From Sorghum bicolor (taxonomy: Eukaryota; Streptophyta; Magnoliopsida; Poales; Poaceae), in NCBI RefSeq assembly GCF_000003195.3, contig NC_012871.2:51860843-51924842 (forward strand): a DNA stretch of 64,000 nucleotides, given 5' to 3'. This document shows positions 1 to 11,249 of the stretch, one piece after another (the first letter of the stretch is position 1; every line of letters starts with the position of its first letter). The notes below the pieces were generated by a model. That model was not told the DNA's origin. It searched no databases and was given only the letters and a program-made list of their open reading frames with translations. The position numbers were made by a program, and so were the translations under genes.

Positions 1-734
1 ATGGCTAGGGGGCTAGGGAGCACGCGAGCGCCTAGGAATTGGCCGAGAAGATTGCGGAGAAGGAGGGGAAGCTCACCAATGCGACGGAAACGGAGGGGAT
101 GGCTCGAAGCGCCGGGGCGACTCGCGGCCGACGGTGGTGCTCCGGCGGCGGTTCTCTGTGCGCGTGAGCAGTGGCAAAGGCACGGAAGACTGAGATGGGG
201 AAGGAGGGAGACGGCTCGCGTGCAGGGCCCTTCAAAACATCCAAGGCGTGGGGCATCGAGGGGGTGCGACTTGCGTCTCTGCCGCCGAGAGAGAGAGAGC
301 AGTTGGGGAGGAGGGGGAAGGAACTGACAAGCGGGCCCTGCTTGTCAGTGAGAGAGAGGGGAAAGGGGGAGAAAGGCCGGCTGGGCCGTGGCCCAGGAAG
401 GGAAGGGGAAGGCGCGGGGGAGGAGTTGGGCCGAAAGGCCGAGTCCAGGGAGAAGAGGGGGAAAGGGAAATTCCATTTTCTCTCTTTTTCTTTAAATACA
501 TTTTTCCACTTGCATTTTTTCCAAATGAATTTTTGAGCAAATGACATTTTGTTTTTAAAACAATCATCACACTAAAAGTGCACCAGCATGTATGCAACAA
601 AAATCTTTTCTAAACCTACATTAAATTTTAAATTCTCCAAAAATTATTATTTTTCCTATATTTTGATGCTCACAAAATTGACTTAGTAAATCTAATTCAA
701 CTATTTTAAAGAAGGGAATTTTTAGGGTGTTACA
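1..734 (-). repeat. Element A, 3' LTR (cut by window start)
   Basis: This stretch recurs at about 7388-8147 with few differences. On the minus strand it begins TGTAACACC, the LTR edge. The internal side is followed by a polypurine tract on the minus strand. Only the first quarter or so of the LTR lies in the window. The first 470 bases are GC-rich and open in several frames, but those frames are LTR sequence, not a gene. Confidence 0.9.
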
Positions 735-735
735 A

Positions 736-753
736 TTCTACCCCCCTTAAAAT
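736..753 (-). other. Polypurine tract of element A
   Basis: On the minus strand this reads ATTTTAAGGGGGGTAGAA directly before the LTR start TGTAACACC. Element C has the same tract at 32226-32243. It primes plus-strand DNA synthesis in LTR elements. Confidence 0.8.
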
Positions 754-978
754 GAATCTCGTCCTCGAGATTCGGAAGAGGCTCCGATCCTCTGAGAGAA
801 ACAGGAAAATATCTTGATAATCCTTTCAACTTCACAACTTGCATACCAAACTTAAACACTTGTCTCAAGGTCACACCTCGTGAACAACATTTCTATTGAA
901 TAACTATTATTCATAGTTGACCGAAGTCCATCTTGACTACTAATCCTCTTAGCTTACAACTCCAAGAGACATTGAAAC

Positions 979-1446
979 TTAATATGCATTTGCTTCATCA
1001 GGTAGGAGTGGACCACCGTGATACTCAATTCTTTTCCCTGACGGTGCTGTTAAGAGCATTTTGTACTGGGTACCATAGATCACTCCTTTGTGTGCACACA
1101 ACCATCTATTACCAAGGACCAAGGGAATACCAAGCGACTCTAGCACAATGAGGTTTACAGTGAAGTTTTCTTTGTTTATGACCAGATTGATATTTGAGCA
1201 CACCTGATTTGCTTGTATTTCTCCCATTGGGGTTTGAACTAGTAAAGGCTTCTTCGTTGGACACTTTACCCTCTCGATTGTCTTTACAAGGTCAGTGGAA
1301 ATGAAAGAATGCGAAGCACTCAGGTCAAAGAGAGCAAAAACTTGCACTGAGTCTACTTGAATATAGCCACCAACCACTTTGGTAGCTCCATGAATGTTAT
1401 GCCTATCCACGTTGCTCAGTCTTCCATTGATATAGTCTCGTTGCAC
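979..1446 (-). pseudogene. Gypsy retropepsin remnant (element A)
   Basis: This 155-codon frame matches the aspartic protease region of Ty3/gypsy polyproteins. The order is a beta-rich start (VVGGYIQVDSVQVFALFD), the catalytic-site region, and a C-terminal part with VLGNRWL, the usual gypsy 'LG-x-x-WL' motif. The catalytic triplet, normally D-S/T-G, reads D-L-S in the string FDLSASHSF, so the enzyme is probably dead. It lies downstream of the gag relic on the same strand, as expected for gag-pol order, and no RT follows it before the PPT. The next upstream frame, 1416-1604, may be low-complexity linker sequence. Confidence 0.75.
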
Positions 1447-1801
1447 CCTACTTCCATGAGCAGGCTTCTTACGACTTTTCCTTTTTCTTTTTCGCCGTTG
1501 TGGATTCTGATTTGATTCACTTCCAACTTACTCTTGAGTATCATTATTTTGATAGCACTCAGTTTCATCATACTCATAACATTCTTCAAAGGCAGGATCA
1601 TCATTCTCTTCCCACGTATCAGTAAGAGGCATCATATAGGGCTCCTGATCCATGGGATACTACACTCCCTGTCATCAAGTGACCAACGTCAATGACACGA
1701 GAAGGAGAGATGATCATATTCATAGAATATCTCACGAGACAACTCTCACTTCAAGATAAGTTGAAAATGCATCAACCCGTAATATCAAGGTTCTACCCCC
1801 C

Positions 1802-2340
1802 TTAAGAAAGGTCGACTAGGAGGCACAAGGAAGGTAGCTTGCATTTTTTTTCTTGACAAGTTAGCTTGCATTGAGACCTTTTTGACATCCCAAGGAACTT
1901 ATGTGCAAGGATGAAACATATATCATGAAATTTCCTCACGATATGAAAATCACTAGTGCAGTAAAATAGACATAACTCTTGTTCTGTTAATCCAATAGGG
2001 CCACAGCTTATACCATTAGAAAGCTTAGAAAATTCTCTACAACCTTTCTGTAGAACACTTTTCCAAATTCTATAGTTATATTTGTCCAAAACAGCAGGCA
2101 ACCAAAACTGGTCCAGATTCTTGATAGCACATCTGTATCGTCTTGTGATTTTTGTAACCTCCAAACCATAATAGCTATGGGGGTGATTCTTGAGGTCAGA
2201 GAAAGATCTTGAAGTCCAATTTCATCAAAAATTTTCTTATGATTTGTTTTGTCATCCAAGACCAAAGATATGAACTGATAAAGAAGTGATACTCTGGAAA
2301 GGCAGGATAAGATAACAAGAGAAAAACCAAAACCCAACTA
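1802..2340 (-). repeat. Noncoding block shared by elements A and C
   Basis: The minus strand aligns by eye with 29371-29640 on the plus strand inside element C. Both contain a run of the form CAAGAATCACCCCCATAGCT, followed by 'gaccagttt..gttgcct', 'aactatagaatttggaaaag' and 'ggattaacagaa'. Open frames of up to 120 codons exist here, but the shared DNA is broken by different stops in the two copies and shows no protein family that I recognise. Confidence 0.6.
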
Positions 2341-2606
2341 TTTATGTCATTAATCCTTATGCCTTAGACATATAAACTAAAAGAAATTGTGAAGAAACTC
2401 ACAAGATCATTACACTCATTACAAAGATCCAAATCAAACATAAACATAAAGACAATTCAACCAAGCAGTAAAGGTTCACAAGGCACACAAACTCGACTTT
2501 CGCTACTAGCGTTTTTATTACACAAGGGCACAAACTCCTATATCTTAAACTCAGTGTGGCTACTTTCATGATGCATCTATTGATTCCTATATGGACAAGA
2601 GTTTAC

Positions 2607-3299
2607 TTAATGTCCTTCCTGTCGGTAGTGATAACACTTTTTCTTAGCTGGATCATTCGTGATATCATTTTCCACTGAGGTGTTGCTCGGTGTGTTATCA
2701 GCTCGCTGACTCTGAAGGTTTGTCTCTAGCTGGCTAGCATTCTTCCTAACTTGGTTGATCCTTCGAGGTTGAAACTCTTTATAAGTGATTCTCCATCCAT
2801 CTATGTATACCTCATGAGCAGTGGGGTTAGCTTGAGAAGTTTCTTCATCTCCAAGGTTTGGATTTTCATGGCCAGAGTTCAAAGCTAAATGTGACAACAT
2901 AGGATTTGAATGTTGTTCACTTCCCAATGCTGGCTCTAGTGATTTTGCCTTCCTCTTCTTATCCTCATTAGTCACACCATTTGATGTTACCTTAACTTCC
3001 TTTTTAGATGACCTATTCCGACGACAAGGAAGACCATAATGCCTACAACAATGGCATTGATCTTGATATCCCGATGTACTACTACCAACACCTCCATGAG
3101 TTCTCACATTTTTCCAAGCTTCTGCTACCTGTCTCTTCACTGGTCCTGAGATGCACTGCTGAGAGTTTCCATTCTGAGTCATTCCTTCCACTACTTTCTT
3201 TTGCATGGTTAGAAGCTTCTCCTTGTCGAATGCTTTTACGACTGGCATCTCTGAGTCCTTTTGTTCATTCATGCCAAAGGTCTCCTTGTTATGAGCCAT
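2607..3299 (-). pseudogene. Gag-like remnant with zinc knuckle (element A)
   Basis: A 230-codon frame starts with ATG at 3299, about 180 bases after the primer-binding site, which is where gag begins. The protein is hydrophilic and low in complexity. It contains a Cys-rich stretch (CHCCRHYGLPC, about residues 82-92) and ends in CYHYRQEGH, the first half of a CCHC zinc knuckle (C-x2-C-x4-H-x4-C) with the second Cys changed and the last part lost at the stop. The usual gag capsid helices are not evident. I read it as a shortened gag of a non-autonomous element. The family link rests on position and the knuckle only. Confidence 0.55.
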
Positions 3300-3480
3300 C
3301 TAAATAGACAAGGTGGATGGATTTAGAATAGGGACAAAGTTTTTATAATAGAATAGGGCAGACGTAAGCATAATTTTTAGCAATTATCAAGGTTAAGGTG
3401 AAAGCAAGAAGTAAGCAGAGACAGAAGCATCCTAAAATGTCCGGTTCTAACTAGGCTTGCGTCCTACAGTCAGCATTTCT

Positions 3481-3491
3481 TTGATACCACT
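3481..3491 (-). other. Primer-binding site of element A (tRNA-iMet type)
   Basis: The minus strand reads AAGTGGTATCAA immediately inside the 5' LTR end (GGTGTTACA). TGGTATCA is the start of the PBS complementary to plant initiator-methionine tRNA. Element C has the same arrangement at 28125-28139. Confidence 0.8.
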
Positions 3492-4245
3492 TTGTAACAC
3501 CCGATTTTAAGGACAAAATCAGATATGCACCATATGTGAGTTTTAGAAGACAAACCTCACATATAGCTACAAATAAGGGGTAATACCAAAGGACAACACA
3601 TATATTATATAACGTCCTTAATAAATCAGAAACAACCTTAGGCAGCAAACCACGGAAGATGACTCCAAACTTTGGGTGTTAACTTCACTCTACAGGATCC
3701 AACTGACAGGTTGATCACAAGCCCAATACTTCTCCTCAGGTGTGGGGGAGATAGCAAGAGTGAATCCACGACGAACTCCGCAAGTATAGCAACTAGATAG
3801 TATAGATCCCACGGTCTCATGATCAATGTGACATAAATAATATAGAGCATTAAACAATAAACATGAGCATATTTACACAACAAGATTCATCACCCTTAAT
3901 GTAAGAATCCCCAAGGTAGCTCGGAACCGTGAGCACGGCTAGTATACCAGTTTTAACACTCTGCAGAGGTTGTACATCTTTACCCATGAGTCATGATTTA
4001 CCCTTTCGCCTGAGGTGATCAGCCTCGTAACCCACTACCAAGGTAGGTCGGCAGGGATCACTATGAAGTCTTTCAAAGGTTCGTCTAACAAGTTAGGGCC
4101 GCTTGGTTTCGGTAGTCAGTCCATGTGATTCTACCCCGCAGGGGATCCACGGTCTGCTATCCCCCATTTGCGCCACACGGGTAACCTCTAACAAGCTAGA
4201 AAAATTACTCATACTTGACTAAAGCCAGAGCCATCATAGCCCTCT

Positions 4246-6209
4246 AAAAGGTCCAAATGGCTAGAGGGGGGATGAATAGCCTATTTAAAAAATTCTACAA
4301 ACTTCAACTAGACAAGCTGATTAGTAAAACAAAAGGCGAAGCTATTCTAGCACTAGCACAACTAAGCTATGCAAGCCACCTACACAAGTCTAGCAAGAAA
4401 GCTAAACACTAGTTACAACAAGAAAGCATAGCTAGAAGCTTGCTACACTCCTAAACAAGATAGCTAAGCTAAACAAGCTACACAACTAGCAAGGTATACA
4501 CAAAGGTAAAGGAGAGGGGAGTGATTGTTATACCGACGTTGTAGAGTAGAAATATATCCAATCAATCACGTGCACAATCACAAGAGAAACTTCGGCAAGA
4601 GATGACACAAGATTTGTTACCGAGGTTCACTTGCTTCCCGGCAAGCTACTCCTCGTTGTGGCGATACACCCACTTGATGGATCACGAGCTAATTGGTAAT
4701 CCAAAGCCAAACCCTCAGTGGGTGCCGCACATCCACTCACAAGATGGGGATCCTCCAAGCCACGAGCAATCCACTAGAGTAGCCAATTACGATCTCCCGC
4801 GGGGAAGGCTCAAGAACCCCTCACAAGTCACTTGGTGAGGCTCGAAACAATCTCCAATCATGAGCTCAACACCACAGCTGCTCCAAGCCGTCTAGGGCGT
4901 CGGGAAACACCCAAGAGTAACAAGAAATCCGCAGCAAACTCAAAAATCAAGTGCCACTAAATGCAACTCTCAAAGCAATGCACTTGAATCTCACTAGGAT
5001 TAGCAATCAAGCAAGAAGATGAGTGGAGGGAGTGTTCTCTAGCTCAATGTATGTCTCAAGTCATCAAAAATGTGCAAGAGAGAACCTCCCAAAGCCGGCC
5101 ACCCTCAATTTATAAGCCCCTCAAAGAAACTAGCCGTTGGCTGTTTTCACTGGGCTAAAATCAGGGGCACCGGACGCTACTAAGTGAGCACCGGACGCTC
5201 GACTCCCTGCGGCCGGTGCACTGGAGTTGGCCACGTGTCCATCCTGAATCTCGCGTGTCAGATTCTAACGGTCACCTGCGGATCACCGGACTCATGCGCA
5301 GAGAGTTCTGCAAACCACAGGGTCACCGGACGCTAAGCTAGTCCACACCGGACGCGTCCGGTGCTCACCGGACTCATGCGCATAGAGGGTTGCAAAAACC
5401 CCTCACAGTGGACGCTAACCACCGGACGCTCTCAGAGTGCGTCCGGTGCTCAACCCTAGCAGGGTCAAGCGCACCGGACGCTGACCGGACTCTGAGGCCA
5501 GCGTCCGGTGAGTGTTTCTCAGTGAGAAAACACTCCCGTGACGGACTCTGAGGCTAGCGTCCGGTGCCTCCGCACTCAGCGTCCGGTGAGTGTTTCTCAG
5601 TGAGAAAACACTCCCGCGACTTCTCCAAATTTCCCATCGGCGTAATAGAAAATATACACTTATTTTTCTCAAAAGCGCCGAATCCCGCCGAGCTTGCGAG
5701 GCGGGAGGGAGAGAGGAACCCAAACCTCTCTCAACCCTAGGAACTCCACCTCCTTTGCAAAAGTGCTAACACCAACAAGTGTCCACCACCAAAGTGCATG
5801 TGTGTTAGCTTTTCACAAACATTTTCACCAAAGGAGTTAAGTTAGCACTTTACTAGATCCTAATGCATATGCTCAAGATGTAGACCTAGTAGCACTTGAT
5901 TCGAGAGATGACCGTGATTTCCCCTCTTGATAGTCGGCTATCTATCCTAAACCCGGTCAATCACTTCTCTACTCATCTTAGACCGGCAAAAGTAAAACCC
6001 TATGTTTATACCTTTGCCTTGATAACTTTGCTCCTCATCTATCACCATGATCTTCACTTCATGCTTCATCCATTTGTGATTATGTGGCCACCTTTCCATG
6101 CCACCATGCACCTTCATCACATGTGTTGCTATGCCTAACTCAAATAACTTAAACACAAGGCATTAGCAACTTGGTGTCATTAATTACCAAAACCAAACTT
6201 GGCCTTTCA
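4246..6209 (-). repeat. Solo LTR B nested in the 5' LTR of element A
   Basis: Read on the minus strand it starts TGAAAGGCCAAGTTTGG and ends CCATTTGGACCTTTTA (CA changed to TA). The 5-bp direct repeat CCCTC flanks it at 4241-4245 and 6210-6214. Removing it restores the run 'gccatcatagccctcatgg', which has a counterpart in the LTRs of element C. No internal region or second LTR is present, so it is a solo LTR left by recombination. It contains no coding sequence that I can support. Confidence 0.8.
5160..5622. repeat. Cluster of ACCGGACGC / GCGTCCGGT motifs
   Basis: The 9-mer CACCGGACG and its reverse complement recur about a dozen times at irregular spacing inside solo LTR B. A unit of about 43 bp beginning GCGTCCGGTGAGTGTTTC occurs twice, at 5502-5544 and 5579-5621, nearly identical. 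The spacing is irregular and the motif occurs on both strands, so this is not a CRISPR array. Confidence 0.8.
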
Positions 6210-8147
6210 CCCTCATGGTTGCACTTTCATCCAGGTTATCACTTACGAATAAATCCTCAAGTTGCTAAAAAGTCATTATTATCATTTGTTGCTTTATATT
6301 AATCTAGTCACAAGATCATAGTCATAGAATTAAAACCCAAATGCTATACTTACCTTGATCCAATTGCTCCTGCTGGTCCTGCTGATCTTACTTGCTTCCA
6401 AGGCTCTCATCTTGATCACTGAAGTAAAGCTCACCGTCTACTCTCGATCATCGATCATCAACACACAAACAATTGGAGACAAACATACACGAAGCAAACA
6501 AGATTACAATTAGAATAGTACACCAGCAGTAAACAAATGTAAATAAAAGTTTTCCAAAATCATCTACACGCTGCTACGTTCACATCAACGCAAAATTCAC
6601 GCAAAAAGGAGTTACAACACGAAATCTACGCAATAAACGGGACTGCAAAGGCTATCTAAGGACTTGTATTTATCTAGGAAACCTAACAGTGGTGAACCTA
6701 GACAACCGAGGTACCAACACGAAGCTTATGAAATTATGAAACTAACACAATTTGAACGGATCGAATCGGAGCTAAAACGGAGAAGATATGAATTTTGTAA
6801 GATTGTCTTTAGAAAAGTAATTAATTAAATGGGGTCACGAAATAAAAAGGTATCAAATTGTTAAACCAAGTTTACTAACATAAAGTTTATGTGATTATGA
6901 ATCTAACACAAGTTGAACGGGTCAAATCGGAGTTCAAACGACGATTTTATAAGCAAAATAGTGCAGTGGTAGTTCTGTAAATATAACAGAGTATAAACGA
7001 TTTAAAATAAATCAGAAAAATCTAGGAAATCTTCCCTGGCCCAGGACTGCGGGTTGATTAAGTCGGGGGTCTCTTTAACAAAAAGACCCGCGAAGGGGTA
7101 TGGGACGATTCTGGCCGTTGGATTAGAATTCAACGGCGCTGGTCAGATGGGGCAAAGGGAGGTGGCGCTGCCGGCCGGAGTTGGGGGGAATGCGGCGGCG
7201 CAGCCATGGCCGACGATGCGGAGGTCGCCGGAGTGGCCCGCTACTGCGCTACGGTGCGCCGTTTCACTAACCGAATGATCCGGGAGAGAGAGGAGGGCAA
7301 AGGGAGTTCATTCCCAACCTTTGCGTAGCCGGGGGGCGCCCGAGCGGCACGCTCCGTGGCCGGCGGCCATGGAGCTCTTCGGCGGACATGGCTAGGGGGC
7401 TAGGGAGCACGCGAGCGCCTAGGAATTGGCCGAGAAGATTGCGGAGAAGGAGGGGAAGCTCACCAATGCGACCGAAACGGAGGGGATGGCTCGAAGCGCC
7501 GGGGCGACTCGCGGCCGACGGTGGTGCTCCGGCGGCGGTTCTCTGTGCGCGTGAGCAGTGGCAAAGGCACAGAAGAGTGAGATGGGGAAGGAGGGAGACG
7601 GCTCGCGCGCAGGGCTCTTCAAAACATCTAAGGCGCGGGGCATCAGGTGGAGATCGTGGGGAGCGGGGGGGTGCGACTTGCGGCTCTGCCGCCGAGAGAG
7701 AGAGAGAGAGAGCAGTTAGGGAGGAGGGGGAAGGAACTGACAAGCGGGCCCCGCTTGTCGGTGAGAGAGAGGGGAAAGGGGGAGAAAGGCCGGCTGGGCC
7801 GCGGCCCAGGAAGGGAAGGGGAAGGCGCGGGGGAGGAGTCGGGCCGAAAGGCCGAGTCCAGGGAGAAGAGGGGGAAAGGGAAATTCCATTTTCTCTCTTT
7901 TTTTAAATACATTTTTCCACTTGCATTTTTTTTCCAAATGAATTTTTGAGCAAATGACATTTTGTTTTTAAAACAATCATCACAGTAAAAGTGCACCAGC
8001 ATGTATGCAACAAAAATCTTTTCTAAACCTACATTAAATTTTAAATTCCCCAAAAATTATTATTTTTCCTATATTTTGATGCTCACAAAATTGACTTAGT
8101 AAATCTAATTCAACTATTTTAAAGAAGGGAATTTACAGGGTGTTACA

Positions 8148-8318
8148 TCCTACAAGACAACCATAAGTAGTAGTAGAACTAGAGGCAGGCGGAGTAAGTA
8201 CCGGGAAGTCTCGCCTCACCACCAGTTTGTGGCCATACTTTTGCTTGTCTTTCTCAGACCTCCGATTATAGCAGCTGGGGTCTTCCACGTACTTTCGGTA
8301 AGCACCGTATGAAAACTA
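8148..8318 (-). pseudogene. Possible host exon fragment abutting element A
   Basis: On the minus strand, after an AG at 8319-8320, there is an open stretch of about 56 codons including YVEDPSCYNRRSEKDKQKYG and LVVRRDFPVLTPP. It looks more like a globular, charged protein than like the neighbouring repeats, but I do not recognise the family. It ends abruptly at the LTR boundary, as if the retroelement had inserted into an exon. The remainder of the gene is not visible to the left because element A continues off the window. The plus strand also has a GTAAG at 8297, so the opposite orientation cannot be excluded. Confidence 0.3.
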
Positions 8319-8762
8319 CTAGTGTTAACAACATATTTCATACCTACTTTGAGTGCATGAGGTAAATAGAGAGATATCTCCGCTTTCCATCGACTGTTAG
8401 CTTTTGTTTTGTGACTTATATTATGATCAGCGGAGAGTAGAATGAATCGCTCGTGTGAACTTGCACATTTGGTGCAACATGCGTCACTCTCGATCGGCGG
8501 TGTGATGATGCAGGTTTTCCAATATGCTTGAAAGCGGTTAGGGCGAAAGATATAGTATGGTTTTAAATTATTAATATAACTCTCTCATTTTGCAAAAAGA
8601 AAAAAAAGAAAGTTATTGTGACCGGGGTTTTTCTGGCCACGCCGTACTTATTTGAACTGGGATATTAATAAATTGCAGATAACGAGACAAAATAGAAAGC
8701 ACTTTTTCGTGTTCGTTCACAACTTCCCGTAGCAAAAGAATTCTATAGTACTCCTTACTTAG

Positions 8763-9000
8763 GCCTTGTTTATTCATGAAAATTTTTGACTTTAGTTACT
8801 GTAACATTTTTGTTTGTATTTGATAATTATTATCTAATGACGAACTAAAACTAGGCTCAAAAGATTCGTCTCGCAAATTAAAGGCAAATTATATAATTAG
8901 TTTTTGTTTTCGTCTATATTTAATACTTCATGTATACATTTAAAAATTCGATGTGACGAGAAATCTTAAAATTTTTTGAAACTAAATCAGACTTATTAGT
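8763..9000. mobile_element. Degraded MITE of the GGCCTTGTTTAG family
   Basis: Starts GGCCTTGTTTATTC and carries the family's internal blocks ('ctgtaacattttt', 'ctaggctcaaaagattcgtct', 'ataattagtttttg', 'gatgtgacgagaaatct'). The right terminus is worn to 'gaaactaaatcagac'. It belongs to the family of the better preserved copies at 16122 and 17241. Confidence 0.65.
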
Positions 9001-9536
9001 AACGTTTTTCAAAGTTACATGAGTAGCAGTATATAAACACAAGGTCCGATGAAGATGGAGAAAGATATATTCTATACATTAAGGGACCAATTAAAATTAT
9101 ACTAGATCTACCCACAATTTATGTCCTCCACAGTCATGACTTTTCCTTTGTACACTCTAAAACGTGCACCTAGAAATACAACAACATTGAAATCTATCGC
9201 CCCTAGACCTTCGTTGGAGTCTTCAACACGATCTGATGGTGAGGGCATGTACAACCCATCGGCAGGGGTCGTCTGTAAGAGTCTCGAATTTGACATATAG
9301 ACAACTAAAAGGACAAGTCATACAACCCACAGATAAGAAGTCGTCTACAAGCTATTTAATGCTTTGTATGTAGTTAAGATTAACCATAAATACCATTTTA
9401 TATACCCACATATGTGTTGCTATCTGAAAGATAGTTGATCAAGTTCAAATAAGATTAACATGATTACAATATTTTTTAGAAAACCATCAATATAATGATA
9501 TACTATATATAATTGTAACATTTTGTTCACGTAACA
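9001..9536. other. AT-rich spacer without supported gene
   Basis: No protein family is recognised. The part 9240-9345 holds two related runs, 'tacaacccatcggcaggggtcgtctgtaag' split by mismatches and 'tacaacccacagataagaagtcgtctacaag', which resemble degraded subterminal repeats of a DNA transposon. No terminus or TSD was found. Confidence 0.4.
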
Positions 9537-9633
9537 AAGGTCTTGTTTGGTTTCAGGTGATTTTTTTTATCACCAATCACCTGAATGTTTGGACACATGC
9601 ATGAAATACTACGAGAGCCACTCGGGCTCTAGA

Positions 9634-9708
9634 TCCGATCAGGGTGGATGCGGTGGTGGCTGTGCTGTGCCTTGTTACAACCGGCGCCAGGTATCCACCT
9701 TGATCGGA
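9634..9708. repeat. Inverted repeat, 16-bp arms
   Basis: Left arm TCCGATCAGGGTGGAT at 9634-9649 and right arm ATCCACCTTGATCGGA at 9693-9708 pair with one mismatch over a GC-rich 43-base loop. The hairpin lies in a fragment that begins 'ggtcttgtttggtttc' at about 9537, possibly a worn MITE. Confidence 0.6.
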
Positions 9709-9780
9709 CGGACAGGAGGAAGTGCGGGCGTGGAGATTGGATAGTGGACATCTGGTGATATGGAAGCCGTGGCCATTGAA

Positions 9781-10120
9781 GCCTTGTTTAATTCCCACCC
9801 AAAAAGTTTTCATCCATCACATCGAATCTTTATACACATATATAGAATATTAAATGTTGATAAAAATAAACTAATTACACAGTTTGGTTGGAAATTACAA
9901 GATGAATCTTTCAAGCCTAGTTAGTCCATGATTAGCCTTAAGTGCTACAGTAACCTACATGTGCTAATGATGGATTAGTTATGCTTAATAAATTCGTCTT
10001 ACAGTTTCCAAACGAGTTATATAATTAGTTTTTATTAGTATCTAAATACTACTTCTGACATCTTATGAAACATTCGATGTGACACCCAAAAAATTTTCGT
10101 ACTCCAACTAAAACAAGGCC
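9781..10120. mobile_element. MITE, about 340 bp
   Basis: Termini GCCTTGTTTAATTCCC and the right end 'aactaaaacaaggc' are inverted repeats. The body has family blocks such as 'cacatcgaatctttatac' and 'ctaattacacagtttggt' and is imperfectly palindromic. It is longer than the roughly 240-bp copies and resembles the element at 15653. No clear TSD. Two bases separate it from the next MITE. Confidence 0.7.
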
Positions 10121-10122
10121 TG

Positions 10123-10363
10123 GGCCTTGTTTAGTTTCGAAAAGATTTTGGATTTTGGTACTGTAGCATTTTTGTTTGTTTGTGGCAAATATTGTCCAAT
10201 CATAAAATAACTAGGCTCAAAAGATTCGTCTCGTAAATTACAGACAAACTGTGTAATTAGTTTTTTTTTCTTCTATATTTAGTGCTTTATGTATGTGCCA
10301 CAAGATTTGATGTGACGATGAATTTTGAAAAGTTTTTGATTTCGAGGTTAACTAAACAAGACC
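10123..10363. mobile_element. MITE, about 240 bp
   Basis: Starts GGCCTTGTTTAGTTTCG and ends 'gaggttaactaaacaagacc', a one-mismatch inverted terminus. Internal blocks match the copies at 16122 and 18186. Its left end nearly touches the MITE at 9781-10120, so two insertions sit back to back. Confidence 0.75.
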
Positions 10364-10439
10364 TTGATTGTAGATTAATAGTACAGCATGGATCTGACAT
10401 GGATAAAAGAGACAGGACAATTGCTTGTGTGGACTGTGG

Positions 10440-10635
10440 AGTATGGTTGGCCGGCGAGGAATTAGGTATGGAAGTAAATGTGGGGCAAGCGCTCCTTCCG
10501 GCGTACAGAAGGCCGAACTTCCTCTCTCCTTCCCAGCCTTCGGCCCTTCGTCCTATCCTACCTCCCCTACCCGCTGCCTGCGCCCCCGTCCTGCCGGGCG
10601 CTCGTTGACGTGCGCAGCCTTCCTGTCCAAGCTCC
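10440..10635 (+). pseudogene. 4-coumarate-CoA-ligase-like pseudogene, upstream part
   Basis: This GC-rich block has frames including VLSYLPYPLPAPPSCRALVD and RSLPVQAP, which fit the N-terminal region of plant 4CL-like acyl-activating enzymes just before the conserved 'ALVDA...G..LS...L' segment. The last nine bases (CCAAGCTCC, 10627-10635) are the target site duplicated by the MULE, and the gene relic resumes at 14669. The reading frame shifts within the block, so it was already broken or has decayed since. The family assignment is firmer for the downstream half. Confidence 0.45.
10627..10635. other. Left 9-bp target site duplication of the MULE
   Basis: CCAAGCTCC occurs here and at 14669-14677, directly outside the two TIR ends. 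A perfect 9-bp duplication is the signature of Mutator-superfamily insertion. Confidence 0.95.
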
Positions 10636-10850
10636 GAGAAAATTGGCTATTTGCCATTGTAAAGAATGGGCTTCGCAAAATTGTCATTTGAAATAATGAC
10701 TTCGTAAATTTACCCATCTAAACATGTGTATCTTGATTTTGTTGCCATAATCCCTATTTAGCTCCTTTGTTTATATTTTTTGGGATCCCTTCCATGTAAA
10801 AAGACATCACTGCCCTTCTGCCTAATTGACGTGAATGAAGAGACAAGAAA
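10636..10850. repeat. Left TIR of the MULE
   Basis: Reverse complement of 14455-14668 with scattered differences. After the core TIR, the bases 10851-10889 (from 'gtcctgtgcgctcgccgcc') match a piece of transposase exon 1 at the other end of the element, about 90 bases further in. The left TIR therefore once extended further and has lost an internal segment. Confidence 0.9.
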
Positions 10851-11249
10851 GTCCTGTGCGCTCGCCGCCACCACGCCACCCCTTCTCAGTCCACGCCACC
10901 CCTTCTTAGCGCCTGACTTCTGGTGGCTGTGTGTTGGACACGGACAGCAAGAAGATTTGCGTGCTCACACTGTATTGGGCGGATGAGCTGTTCGCAAATG
11001 AAATGGCCACAACATACTACTATACGAGCTAGTATTGTCCATGCATTTGGCCGGTTTTTTATTATAAAAAGCAGGAGGCCAATAAATTATAATACATGCA
11101 CGTATATGTCCGTCACACAAATTCATAATTTGGGAATAAAACGAGTTCATATCCGAATCCATAAGAGTATCAATGAGTTCATCTCACGCATTCATTATTT
11201 TATCTAAATGAGGTCATCTCACAAATTTATAATTCAAGCCTAAACAAGT

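Larger units (their letters stand above)
735..3492 (-). mobile_element. Element A internal region (non-autonomous Tekay-like gypsy)
   Basis: The region between the two LTRs of A is only 2.76 kb. Read on the minus strand it has a primer-binding site (TGGTATCA, initiator-Met type), a gag remnant with a zinc knuckle, a noncoding block, a protease remnant and a polypurine tract. No reverse transcriptase, RNase H or integrase is visible, so the element could not move alone. The PPT and the bases after the PBS match element C at 28124 and 32228 almost exactly, so A and C are one family. The far TSD is outside the window. Confidence 0.85.
3493..8147 (-). repeat. Element A, 5' LTR (interrupted by solo LTR B)
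   Basis: The LTR runs on the minus strand from 8147 (TGTAACACC) to 3493 (GGTGTTACA), a perfect 9-bp terminal inverted repeat. Without the inserted solo LTR and its 5-bp TSD it is about 2.69 kb, close to the 2.77-kb LTRs of element C. It shares blocks with those LTRs, for example the minus-strand equivalent of 'cttgttagacgaacctttgaaa'. The window-left copy (1-734) matches 7388-8147. Confidence 0.9.

Noticed and set aside
1..547. Overlapping open frames of 100-170 codons on both strands, repeated at 7388-8053
   Set aside because: They lie in the GC-rich, purine-biased part of an LTR present twice in the window; the frames are low in complexity and differ between the two copies.
3481..3491. tRNA-like matches at primer-binding sites (also 28125, 41401, 43110)
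   Set aside because: Only the 3'-end complement of a tRNA is present; no cloverleaf can be formed, so these are PBSs and not tRNA genes.
5160..5622. Repeated CACCGGACGCT motifs as a CRISPR-like array
   Set aside because: Irregular spacing, both orientations and no uniform spacers; it lies inside an LTR of a plant retroelement.
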